Shown here piece after piece: positions 55,706-63,393 of a stretch of DNA of 64,000 bases. Where the stretch lies: the NCBI GenBank assembly GCA_015075075.1, contig JABTVA010000007.1, forward strand, positions 62,001-126,000, written 5' to 3'. A model generated the notes under the pieces. It was not told the origin of the DNA, did no database searches, and saw nothing but the letters and a program-made list of their open reading frames with translations. Positions within the stretch are counted from its first letter, which is position 1; each line of letters opens with the position of its first letter. The DNA comes from Deltaproteobacteria bacterium (GTDB lineage Bacteria > Desulfobacterota > GWC2-55-46). The position numbers were made by a program, and so were the translations under genes.

Positions 55706-56002
55706 ATGAAGGCGCGCCGCATAATTCATCAGAAAGTGGTCGAGGATTCCGGCAACATTGTAGAGGTAAAGCTATGGCAGGTGCCTCCCTCTCCGGACAG
55801 GCCGCATGGATATAAATATTCGCTCGTTTACATCGTGGACGGAGACCGCGTCATTGGTTATGACAACGCTGAAGGGAAACGGGACCACCGGCATTTCGGG
55901 GGCAAGGAGAAGCCATACAGGTTCAAGGACCTAAGAACGCTGGCAAAGGATTTTCAAAACGATATCGCAAGATGGAAAGCAACTAAGGAGAAAAAGTCAT
56001 GA
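55706..56002 (+). CDS. TumE-type toxin (DUF6516 family)
   Basis: A 98-residue basic protein. The stretch VEVKLWQVPPSPDRPHGYKY, SLVYIVDGDRVIGYDNAEGK, RDHRHFGGKEKPYRFKDL is the conserved core of the DUF6516/TumE toxin family of two-gene toxin-antitoxin loci. The next gene is its expected DNA-binding partner, joined by an ATGA overlap. The promoter lies so close (-10 box ten bases before the ATG) that the mRNA leader is only a few bases. It is cargo of the tRNA-Arg islet. Confidence 0.75.
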   Translation: MKARRIIHQKVVEDSGNIVEVKLWQVPPSPDRPHGYKYSLVYIVDGDRVIGYDNAEGKRDHRHFGGKEKPYRFKDLRTLAKDFQNDIARWKATKEKKS

Positions 56003-56373
56003 AGGCAAAAAGAATAAAGGTAGGAATTAAGAGCGCGAAAGAGGCCCTGGACGATTTCGTGAAGGCCGGAGAAGCTATCGAGCGCGGCCAGAAGGCAAAA
56101 AAGCAAGAGGGCCTTTTCTTTGAGAGCATAGAAGGGTTCCGAAAGGCGCTCACACCCAAAAGGATCGAGCTGCTTCATATCATAAGGGAACGGCATCCGG
56201 AGAGCATCCAGGAGCTCGCCAGGCTCGCGGACCGCGATATGAGAGCGGTCGTCACCGACATAAGCATCCTCGAGCGGTACGGCCTCGTGGACATGAAACG
56301 GAAGAAGGACGGCAGAAAGCTCTCGACGCCGATTGTGGACTACGACACCATAGATATCAAGATAGCTGTTTAA
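55999..56373 (+). CDS. TumA-type antitoxin with helix-turn-helix
   Basis: A 124-residue protein. The N-terminal 55 residues are Lys/Glu-rich and helical, likely the toxin-binding part. Residues about 58-105 form a winged helix: LTPKRIELLHIIRERHPESIQELARLADRDMRAV, TDISILERYGLVDM. This is the arrangement of HVO_A0114-like antitoxins paired with TumE. AAGGAG (55985-55990) precedes the ATG, which overlaps the toxin stop. It probably represses the operon by binding the palindrome at 55676-55690. Confidence 0.75.
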   Translation: MKAKRIKVGIKSAKEALDDFVKAGEAIERGQKAKKQEGLFFESIEGFRKALTPKRIELLHIIRERHPESIQELARLADRDMRAVVTDISILERYGLVDMKRKKDGRKLSTPIVDYDTIDIKIAV

Positions 56374-56582
56374 TTAAGTGGGGCCGAAAAGGTTGCTATG
56401 CTGATCCGGGCACAAGACCAGGAGCGTCTTCGAAAGGTACAACATCGTGAACGAGGTGGACCTCAAGAGGGCGTCGAGGAAGGTCTCGGACATTCATAAG
56501 GAGCGCGCCGCCCTGGGCAAAGAGGCCCCTCACGGGCAAGGTTCAGGCAAAGTAGAGGGTCCGACGCACATAATAGAAAAAG

Positions 56583-56612
56583 AAAAACCCTGTAATTCAT
56601 TGAATTACAGGG
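56583..56612 (-). terminator. terminator of the tRNA-Arg gene
   Basis: CCCTGTAATTCA (56588-56599) and TGAATTACAGGG (56601-56612) form a perfect 12-bp stem. On the minus strand it is followed by TTTTTCTTTTTCT, ten bases past the tRNA 3' end. It lies inside the islet, so the inserted DNA carries its own terminator for the tRNA. Confidence 0.85.
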
Positions 56613-56621
56613 AAGAAAATT

Positions 56622-56660
56622 TGGCGCCCCCGAGACGATTCGAACGTCCGACACACGGAT
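56622..56660. repeat. right attachment-site repeat within tRNA-Arg
   Basis: The 39 bases identical to 55440-55478. Identity stops at 56661, in the anticodon loop, which is a common crossover region for tyrosine-integrase elements. Confidence 0.9.
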
Positions 56661-56698
56661 TAGGAATCCGTTGCTCTATCCTGCTGAGCTACGGGGGC
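56622..56698 (-). tRNA. tRNA-Arg (anticodon CCT)
   Basis: On the minus strand a 77-base cloverleaf is complete. Acceptor GCCCCCG pairs with CGGGGGC, the D stem is GCTC/GAGC, the anticodon stem ACGGA/TCCGT has loop TTCCTAA (anticodon CCT, reading AGG), and the T arm GGACG-TTCGAAT-CGTCT has one G-T pair. CCA is encoded. Its 3' 39 bases are duplicated at 55440-55478. Confidence 0.97.
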
Positions 56699-57101
56699 AT
56701 AAGGATGGTTTTCAATGCAGTTTGCGGGTAATTCGTTGCCCCGCCATGCGGCAGGGGCGGAACCTTTAAAGTTTCTCAAAAAAAGCGGCTCCTGTCAAAT
56801 CAAAAAAACAGCCCGGGGGACTGCCGAAAGAAAACTGTTTCAGGAATTTGAGAAGTGAGCAAAACCCTGAGTGTAATCGAATGGCAAGAAACCGCATTTA
56901 GACAATCAGCAAGTAAGCATAGATTCTTCGGTCGCTTTCGCTCCCTCAGAATGACAGAAAACGGAATCAGTCTGTGAATTGATTAGCCCTTCCAAAATAA
57001 GACAACTGGCCCGGCCCCTCTCCCTCCTTCTACTTGACTCGCCCCTCCACCGGAAAAAGACTTTAATATGATGCCGCTTCAAAGCGGAACGGAGGTGTAT
57101 T
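56699..57101. other. gap without genes; promoter region of tRNA-Arg and a repeat-like stretch
   Basis: No coding region is seen. From about 56918 to 56998 there is a repeat-like stretch (GATTCTTCGGTCGCTTTCG, CCTCAGAATGAC) related to sequence at 61181-61206. The first part must hold the tRNA promoter, which I cannot place firmly. Confidence 0.4.
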
Positions 57102-57850
57102 ATGCCCAAGCCCGAAGTGCTTGAGAGAGAGCATATTTCATATACAGGCCGAAGGTCGAGGAAGAGGAGGTAAAGGGGCTCAAGGAGGTGCAGCGGTTCT
57201 ACATGGTCTTGAGCCCCGAGGGAAAGAAGGTCTACCGCCTCATTGTCGTCGGGAGGCAGGCCTTGCCGGACGTCGAGGGCGGCGAAAGGAGCTGGGGCTT
57301 TGTCGACAAGGTCAGGAGAAAGGCCGAGGAGGTCGCGGACGAACTTGAAGAGAAGGAATACAGGACAAAGACCAGGGGCGAAAGGGAGCTCCCAGCGGCG
57401 CGCCCCGCCGGCGAAGGTGTATACGCGATAGCAAGGCACGGCGACCACACCCACCTGGCGTATTCGCTCGAACTTCCGGAAAGGCCCGGCGAGGTGCAGG
57501 AGGCCTTCAGGATAGAGGACGAGGCGAGCTATATCGTGACCATAAAGAACCCGGAAAAGCCCGCGCCGCGCGGAGCCGGACTAAGGGGCGGCAAAAAGGC
57601 CGGCTTCCCCAAGAGGCTCATGCAGAAGTTCGACGGCAGGAGGTTCGCAGACGCGGACCCTCCGGACTTCCTTGATTACGAGGGCGCGGAGTTGATCCTC
57701 ATCGGCGCTTCAGAGGAGCCCATGAAGGAGCTCGGCCTGGAGCTCAAGCCCGAGGACGAGACAGAGTCATCGGCTGATATCTTCAAGGACCTGAAACTCG
57801 AACGCGAGAAGCACCCGGTAAAGCCGCTATTCAAGGGCAGGTGGGAGTAG
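57102..57850 (+). CDS. conserved hypothetical protein, frameshifted near the start
   Basis: About 248 residues. ATG 57102 has an ideal GGAGGTG (57091-57097) and encodes MPKPEVLEREHI; the sense then moves to the next frame (YRPKVEEEEVKGLKEVQRFYMVL) after an indel near 57135 and runs to 57850. Recurrent landmarks are RFYMVLSPEGKKVYRLIVVGR, ARPAGEGVYAIARHGDHTHLAY, SYIVTIKNPEKP and a C-terminal SADIFKDLKLEREKHPVKPL. I recognise this as a family present in various delta-type bacteria but know no function. It is soluble, highly charged, and stands alone. Confidence 0.65.
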
Positions 57851-57946
57851 GCCGCCCGCGCCCTTTTATGGACATAATGCCCGTCTTTCTGATATATTCC
57901 GGCTGATGTATTCCGGTGTGCGTAAAGAGGAAGGGACGGGCTTGCC

Positions 57947-59559
57947 GTGGACCTTTTGAAGCTCAAGGCCGTAGAATTAGTAAACGCATGGCTGCATAAG
58001 AAGGCCGACGAGGTCAACCAGGCCTCGGTCATGAAGACCGTTTACCAGGAGGTGGACATCTCGGCCGGCTATTTTCTGGTGCTGACCATTGCGAACCTCA
58101 TCGCCCTTACGGGCCTCATCACGGGCAACACGGCCGTCATAATAGGCGCCATGCTCATATCCCCCCTCATGGGGCCGATACTGAGCAGCGGCTTCGCCTT
58201 CATAACCGGCAACGAGGCCATCGGCAGAAAGGCTTTTTCGACGATAGTCAAGAGCGTTGCCGCGACTATTGCGGTAGCCGCCTTTGCCACATGGGTTTCC
58301 CCCCTGAACGAGGTCACGCAGGAGATACTCGCGAGGACGAGGCCCAACCTCTACGACCTGGTCGTCGCCTTCCTCGCGGGCCTGGTCGGCGCGATTGCCA
58401 TCTGCACGAAAAGGAACTACATAACCATAGTGCCCGGAGTCGCCATAGCGACGGCCGTAATCCCTCCGTTGAGCGTCGCCGGGTACGGTCTCGGGAGCGG
58501 ACACTTTTCCATCGCGCTCGGCGGCTTCTTTCTCTTTTTCACGAACTTCGTCGCAATCATCATAAGCACCTGCATAGTCTTTTTTATCTACGGGTTCAGG
58601 CCCGGGCTCCTGAGCGATATCGAGGTGGTCAATCTCAAGCGGAGGATTTACGCGCTCGGCGCCATCCTTTTAGTGATCTCCATACCGCTCCTTTACACCC
58701 TCCACGTCTCCCTGAGCGAAGTCAGGCTGAGGGGCGGAATAAATACCGCCCTGAAGAGGGCCTTTGATATCGAAAAGACGTCTTATCTCCTCTTCGATTA
58801 CGGTGAATTGGATGGCGTCCTCAGGTCAGGGCCGCGATAAACACCACCAAATACCTCGATGAGGAGCAGATAGCGAAGGCCGAGAAGTCGGTAGAGGCGG
58901 CGCTCGGCAGGGAGATAAACCTCGACATTGAGCAGGTCCTGATGCAGGCCGGGGGACTCAAGCCCGTTGTTCCCGCGACCATTGCCGCGCTGACCCAGCC
59001 CAAGCCGGACCCGAAAAAGGAGATGGAGGCAGCGTCACAGGCGCTCGGGGTCGCAGCGGCCTCGGTCGAGAGGTTACTCAGCCCGTACAGGGTTACGGAG
59101 TTCTACCTGGGAAGAAAGCACGGCAGCGCGGGCCTGGCCGGGTTGATAAAGGTGCGCAGGGACTCTCCTTTTACGCCCGACGAGGCGCTGTGGCTCGAAA
59201 AGATGGTCTCCGATTCGCTCGGCCTTCCTGTTGCGCTCCATATCGAGACGCTCCCGCTACTCGACCCCATCACCCTGGCCGACGAGGCGTCATACGCCTC
59301 GGACGAACTCATGGGCGCCCTCAGGACCGTAAGCGATATCCACTCGCGCCAGCCCTCGTTCATGGTCAGGATAGAAACCCGCCAGTCCTCAGCGGACGGC
59401 GCCAAGGCAAGGAAGAAGCTCGCCCTGGAAAGGGCGGAGAAGGTCAAGGCCATACTTGTCGAGAGGCACGGGATACATCCGGAGAACATAATAATTACGA
59501 CCGCGCCAGGCCGGTCCGATGCGCCTGCCGTCAATATCAGAGTCGTAAGCGGCGGTTAA
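57947..59559 (+). CDS. DUF389 membrane protein with OmpA-like C-terminal domain, frameshifted
   Basis: Two frames form one protein of about 538 residues. The first (57947-58840) has the DUF389 membrane core: YFLVLTIANLIALTGLITGN, AVIIGAMLISPLMGPILSSG, VPGVAIATAVIPPLSVAGYG and further helices. One missing G near 58826 (CTCAGG(G)TCAGG) joins VRAAINTTKYLDEEQIAKAE and a soluble part that ends in an OmpA-like segment (ALERAEKVKAILVERHGIHPENI). The DUF389 role is unknown; a periplasmic, peptidoglycan-associating tail is inferred. GTG start. No partner gene is adjacent. Confidence 0.8.
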
Positions 59560-59581
59560 GCCTGCTTGTCTACAGGACCAA

Positions 59582-60580
59582 TCATGCCACCTTGTTCCTC
59601 GCCTCGCCCCTCTCGAATGCCGCGATATTCTCGATCGTAGTGTCGAGTATCCTCTGGACGGCCTCCTTGGTATTGAAAGCGCTGTGCGGGGTTATGAGGA
59701 CATTACGGAGGCGTAGCAGTATATGCCCTGCAAGGAGCACGTCGAGCGGCTTTTTCTGGGCAATGGAGCGGAGAAGCTCCGCCTCCTCTCTGATAGTAGG
59801 CTCTTCCGGCAGGACGTCGAGCCCGACCGCCGCGACCTTGCCGCTGGTAATTGCCCGGAGCAAGGCCTGTATGTCTATGAGTATGCCCCTTGCGGTATTT
59901 ATGATGACCACGCCCTCCTTCATCATCGCGAACTCCCTGTCCGAAAGGAAATGAAAGGTCTCGGGAGCAGCCGGTATGTGCAGGGTTATGACGTCGGATT
60001 TACGTAGGGCCTCTTCGAGCGAGACGTATTTGAAACCGACCCTCCGGGCAAGCTCCTCCCTGGGGCGGAGGTCGAAGGCAAGTACCTCCATGTGGAAGCC
60101 CTTTGCTATGTCGATAACATACCTGCCGATGCTCCCGGTGCCGAGCACGCCTATGGTCTTTCCCTTGAGGTCGAAGCCCCGTAGCCCCTGCTGTGAGAAG
60201 TCCCCGCGCCGCGTCCTCTCGACCGCGTCCACGAGGTTGTGGCTTATCGCAAGCAGGAGGCCGAAGACGTGCTCCGCGACCGTGTTGTCGCCGTACGTGG
60301 GCACGTTAGAGACGCTTATGCCGCGTTCGGAGCAGTAGACCATGTCTATGTGGTCATAGCCCGTCGAGCGCGTGGCTATGTGCCTGAGGTTCCTGAACCG
60401 GCCCAGGGTCTTCCTGTCGAGCTCGGACCAGATGAAGGTCGATATGACCTCGACGTCGGTATAGGGGCCAGCGTTCTCCTCGGAAAGCGGCTCGTTCGTA
60501 AACCTTATGTCATGGCCGGAGTCCAACCGCTCGAAAGACGGCCTTTCCCATTCCTCGACCTCGAAGACGGCGAGCTTCAT
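59582..60580 (-). CDS. D-isomer-specific 2-hydroxyacid dehydrogenase (D-lactate dehydrogenase-like)
   Basis: 332 residues, full length for the family. NAD-binding loop GVLGTGSIGRYV; substrate and catalytic residues in VIINTARGILID (Arg), GLDVLPEEPT (Glu) and LITPHSAFNTKEA (His). The overall pattern, with THSTGYDHID-like RSTGYDHIDM and DNTVAEHVFGLLL, is closest to fermentative D-lactate dehydrogenases, but phosphonate or other 2-ketoacid reductases cannot be excluded. It stands alone on the minus strand; the region upstream of its start holds a full family D element. Confidence 0.85.
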   Translation of the reverse strand: MKLAVFEVEEWERPSFERLDSGHDIRFTNEPLSEENAGPYTDVEVISTFIWSELDRKTLGRFRNLRHIATRSTGYDHIDMVYCSERGISVSNVPTYGDNTVAEHVFGLLLAISHNLVDAVERTRRGDFSQQGLRGFDLKGKTIGVLGTGSIGRYVIDIAKGFHMEVLAFDLRPREELARRVGFKYVSLEEALRKSDVITLHIPAAPETFHFLSDREFAMMKEGVVIINTARGILIDIQALLRAITSGKVAAVGLDVLPEEPTIREEAELLRSIAQKKPLDVLLAGHILLRLRNVLITPHSAFNTKEAVQRILDTTIENIAAFERGEARNKVA

Positions 60581-60642
60581 ATTGAGCCCTCCCGTTTTTC
60601 GGCATAGTTGATTCTTTTCCCGGGGAGCCGATATGTCAAGTA

Positions 60643-60803
60643 ACTATCAGGATGTTGAAAAGTCCTTCCTGGACTTTTTCAACCACGGCTTGGCCGGAAT
60701 GAATCCGCCCAAGCCTCACAAATTGCTCGACTTGGATAGTTTTCGCAATTTGGCAATCCATCCATGTATTGCTTATCAGGGTGTTTTTCAACACCCTGAT
60801 AGT
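60643..60803 (-). repeat. family D element, full copy, inverted
   Basis: 161 bp with terminal inverted repeats ACTATCAGGATGTTGAAAA (left) and TGTTTTTCAACACCCTGATAG (right, complement of the other end). It is the reverse complement of 63577-63737, also 161 bp. No transposase is encoded and no target-site duplication is evident. It is MITE-like. Confidence 0.85.
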
Positions 60804-60863
60804 CAATGAGTGCGGGCAGGGGCTGTAAGCCGGCGGGCAAGGCGGCGCTTGTAAAATACAACC

Positions 60864-60927
60864 AACTGAACCACTAATCGCCTGGAAGGCGGCAGGTTCA
60901 AAGTTCTGGTCGGCTGAAGCCGGACCG
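60864..60927 (+). repeat. two-hairpin REP-like element, family C, copy 2
   Basis: Same layout as 23161-23224: AACTGAACCACTA, hairpin CGCCTGGAAGGCG, GCAGGTTC, then hairpin GGTCGGCTGAAGCCGGACC. Confidence 0.65.
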
Positions 60928-61153
60928 AAAGTCAAACATTGAGCTTCGGCTCATGCCCCCTCACCCCACCCTCTCCCACAAGGGAAGAGGGTACTATAAA
61001 TCTCCCCTCCCAATTGTTTAATCAGGCGAGAGGGGATACTTGGGGAGGGTGGAGATTTTCACCCCTCCGGGCCTCCTCCCCATGCTACGCTCAAAATGAC
61101 ATTCAGTTGCGAATTATCCTGAGATTCCATAGGTGAGAACAAGGCCCAAGGAT
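60928..61153. other. gap without recognised gene
   Basis: A pyrimidine-rich stretch (CCTCACCCCACCCTCTCCC near 60958) and its partial complement (GGGGAGGGTGGAG near 61043) suggest a large hairpin of repeat origin. No coding region is seen. Confidence 0.4.
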
Positions 61154-61421
61154 GGGAACCTCTGATAATTCGAAATGTATGTCATTCTGAGCGTAGCGAA
61201 GAATCTGCCCTAATGAAATCAATGAATACGAGTTGATTCTTATCTCGCCCCGTCAGGGCTCGACCCCTTCGGGCTGCCTCGCCAAGAGGTCGGCATTCAA
61301 TTTTGCTGTCCTGCAAAATTGTCGGTCATAACTCCCTCAGAATGACAAAATGACAATATGTGGCATTTTTATTCCTATAACTACGCAGAGTCCGGGAAAG
61401 ATCAATTTTAGAGATTGCCCT
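61154..61421. repeat. inverted-repeat element, family E, copy 2
   Basis: The left end GGGAACCTCTGATAATTC and the right end, read as complement AGGGCAATCTCTAAAATTG, are imperfect inverted repeats. The right end matches the end of the element at 36089-36236. Inside are GTCATTCTGAGCGTAGCGAAG and CCTCAGAATGAC. It ends nine bases before the stop of the sigma-54 activator. Confidence 0.55.
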
Positions 61422-61429
61422 AAAACAGT

Positions 61430-62816
61430 TCAGGCGGGCTTCGCCATGCCCAGCTCCTTTATCCTCCTCCAGAGCGTTGTCCTGCTCATCTTGAGCTTCC
61501 GTGCGCTCGTTATATTTCAGCCGGTCTCGTCAAGGGCTGCTTATCACCTCGCGTTCGAGCGCCTTCATGGGCTCGTCTGTGCTCATGACCTTGTCAACGA
61601 GCCCCTGGCATGGAAGGTCCCTTCGGCAGGTGCTCGGGTTTATTGTGTTGCCCTGGCATCTCACGAACGCGTGCTCGATTATGTGCTCGAGCTCGCGGAT
61701 ATTGCCCGGATAGCCGTACTCCATCAAAAGCTCCATCGCGGAAGGAGAGACGTGGCGGACCTCCGTGCCCGTCTCCCGCCCCATCTCCCGGTTGAACTTC
61801 CCGATGAAGTATTTGACGAGTAGAGGTATGTCGTCCTTCCGCTCCCTGAGGGCCGGAAGCCTGACGGGCACTACCTTCAGGCGGTAGTAGAGGTCCTCCC
61901 TGAACTCGCCCTTTTCGACGAGGGCCTTCAAGTCCTTGTTGGTCGCGGTTACCACCCGCACGTCCACCTTGATGGTCTTCGTGCCCCCTACCCGCTCGAA
62001 CTCCCCTTCCTGCAAAACGCGCAGGAGCTTCACCTGCGTGTGCGGGGTTATGTCCCCGACCTCGTCGAGGAAGATGGTTCCGTTGTCCGCAAGCTCGAAA
62101 CGCCCCGGCTTGTCGGCTATGGCGCCCGTGAAGGCGCCCTTCACATGGCCGAAGAGCTCGCTTTCGAGTATGCCCTCGGAAAGGGCCGCGCAGTTTACCT
62201 TCACGAAAGGCCCGGCGCACCTCGGGGAGTTGTGGTGGATGGCGTTCGCGATAAGCTCCTTCCCTGTGCCGGTCTCGCCCTCGATGAGGACCGTCGCCCT
62301 GGTCGGCGCGACCTCTTTAAGGAGCTCGTATACCTCGTGCATCCGGTAGTTCTTTCCGATTATGTTCTCAAAGGAGTATTTGCCCTTTATCTCGTCCCTG
62401 AGCTCCTTTATAAGCGAAGTGTCCCTGAATATCTCGAGGCCGCCTATTATCTTCCCGTCCTCGTCCTTAAGGAGGGCCGTATTGATGCTCAGGGTGACCT
62501 TGCTATCGCCCCTGCCGAGCGTCACCTCGTAATTATAGAGGTGCTCGCCCGTCTTTATGGTCCTGTTTATGACGCAGTCGAAGGCGCAGCTCGTATGCCC
62601 GATCATGCCGCTGCATTTGCCGCCCCTTGAGAAGTCCTTGAGCCCGACCTTCCCGAATATCTCCCTGGCCGCCCTGTTAATGAAGAGTATCTCGTGATTA
62701 AGGCCTATGACGACCACGCCGTCGGCGATGCTGTTAAGGATGGCGTCGCTATTCAGCTCTATGTACTTGTGGACGGCCTCGTTATTGCCGGCAAGCCTCA
62801 GTTTTTCGGTCTCCAT
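61430..62816 (-). CDS. PAS-domain sigma-54-dependent transcriptional activator, frameshifted at the C-terminus
   Basis: About 462 residues. Residues about 25-140 are a PAS domain with a cysteine cluster ([19 protein letters not shown]). The AAA+ domain is complete: [33 protein letters not shown] (intact GAFTGA), [54 protein letters not shown]. The open frame ends early at 61530, but the Fis helix ([20 protein letters not shown]) is readable to TGA at 61430-61432, after indels near 61545 and 61507. AGGAGAAAAGGA precedes ATG 62816. It lies next to a sigma-54 promoter unit sharing TGTTTCA motifs with its own promoter, so it is the likely activator. Confidence 0.85.
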
Positions 62817-62834
62817 TCCTTTTCTCCTGAATGG

Positions 62835-62863
62835 ATTATACGATTTCGATGCAGATGTTTCAA
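62835..62863 (-). promoter_or_regulatory. sigma-70-type promoter of the sigma-54 activator gene, overlapped by an operator
   Basis: On the minus strand TTGAAA (62858-62863) and TATAAT (62835-62840) are 17 bases apart. The -35 box is part of a TGAAACA motif (62856-62862), so a protein binding that motif would block transcription. Confidence 0.6.
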
Positions 62864-62906
62864 TCGGTATTGTTTCAGAAAGGAAACATTGTCAGGATTT
62901 TGAAAC
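62856..62906. promoter_or_regulatory. TGTTTCA/TGAAACA sites upstream of the activator gene
   Basis: TGTTTCA at 62856-62862; the inverted pair TGTTTC (62871-62876) and GAAACA (62883-62888) with six bases between; and TGAAAC at 62901-62906. The same motif recurs upstream of the neighbouring sigma-54 promoter. Autoregulation by the adjacent activator is inferred. Confidence 0.55.
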
Positions 62907-62910
62907 GAAA

Positions 62911-62951
62911 GAAAAAATCCCTGCCAGGCTTACCGGTATTGCCTGGCAGGG
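62911..62951 (-). terminator. terminator of the tiny-peptide operon
   Basis: CCCTGCCAGGC (62919-62929) and GCCTGGCAGGG (62941-62951) form an 11-bp perfect stem. On the minus strand ATTTTTTC follows. It lies 81 bases after the second small reading frame and closes the sigma-54 transcript. Confidence 0.88.
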
Positions 62952-63032
62952 TTGGAAGGATTTGGCGGGAAACGTGCGGAATTTGAAGGGATATCCCGGT
63001 TCGGTATACTCTTTTAAAGGGCTGGCAATGGA

Positions 63033-63110
63033 TTACCTGAGAGCTATTGTCATCGCTATTCCCATCAATATCGTGAAGCCGATGATATCGGCTATGAATG
63101 CCTTCTTCAT
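63033..63110 (-). CDS. tiny membrane peptide 2, 25 residues
   Basis: ATG 63110 to TAA 63033, preceded by GAAGGGAGGGCGAA, an excellent ribosome site. The peptide begins MKKAFIADIIGF and ends IAMTIALR: two lysines, then one hydrophobic helix spanning nearly the whole length, then a terminal Arg. It lies between a sigma-54 promoter and a terminator, 47 bases after tiny peptide 1. I do not recognise the family. Single-pass inner-membrane micropeptides of this size often act as accessory subunits or regulators of membrane enzymes; that is inference. Confidence 0.55.
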   Translation of the reverse strand: MKKAFIADIIGFTILMGIAMTIALR

Positions 63111-63157
63111 TTCGCCCTCCCTTCAGGATCAGAGGCGCATACTGCGCCTGAAAACCG

Positions 63158-63259
63158 TTAAAAAAGCCCCCTGCCCACGCGCTCGAATGAGAGGAGCGTG
63201 ATTGCGATAAGCCCGAGTGCCAGGGCTATATAATCAAGGGCAAGGTATCCGGTTCTCAT
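63158..63259 (-). CDS. tiny membrane peptide 1, 33 residues
   Basis: ATG 63259 to TAA 63158 on the minus strand, about 31 bases after the predicted sigma-54 start, with GGGAG ahead of the ATG. The peptide begins MRTGYLALDY, has one hydrophobic helix (IALALGLIAITLLSF) and a basic end (ERVGRGLF). A hairpin AGGCGCA-TAC-TGCGCCT (63133-63149) lies between this frame and the next and could tune their ratio. Family unknown. Together with tiny peptide 2 it fills the whole transcription unit. Confidence 0.55.
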   Translation of the reverse strand: MRTGYLALDYIALALGLIAITLLSFERVGRGLF

Positions 63260-63299
63260 CTTATGCTCCCATCTCCAGGAGTTCGTTTTCTTTTAATAT

Positions 63300-63316
63300 A
63301 TACAAAACTCGTGCCA
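63300..63316 (-). promoter_or_regulatory. sigma-54 promoter of the tiny-peptide operon
   Basis: The minus strand reads TGGCACGAGTTTTGTA: a perfect TGGCACG at -24 and TTGTA at -12 (consensus TTGCA; the C of the GC pair is T). Spacing between elements is the standard four bases. The start is expected near 63290. Confidence 0.7.
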
Positions 63317-63393
63317 AAGCGTCGCCTCTCTTGTAACATCTTAAAATAATTGCCATTTTTCTAAGAGCGATGGATAACCAGGTTATGCTTAAA

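Larger units (their letters stand above)
56375..56731 (+). pseudogene. C-terminal remnant of a phage-type tyrosine integrase
   Basis: Directly after the antitoxin stop the sequence reads AEKVAMLI then, after one missing base near 56408, SGHKTRSVFERYNIVNEVDL. This is the C-terminal box of tyrosine integrases: catalytic His in GHKTRSV and nucleophile Tyr in ERYNIV. Upstream catalytic Arg and Lys motifs are absent, so only about the last 100 codons remain. The open frame continues through the tRNA gene to 56731. Its position against the tRNA 3' end is where an integrating element keeps its integrase. Confidence 0.75.

Noticed and set aside
62707..63201. Plus-strand reading frame of 164 codons
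   Set aside because: It lies antisense to the start of the activator gene and to its promoter, terminator and the small-peptide frames, has no ribosome site, and gives no recognisable protein.
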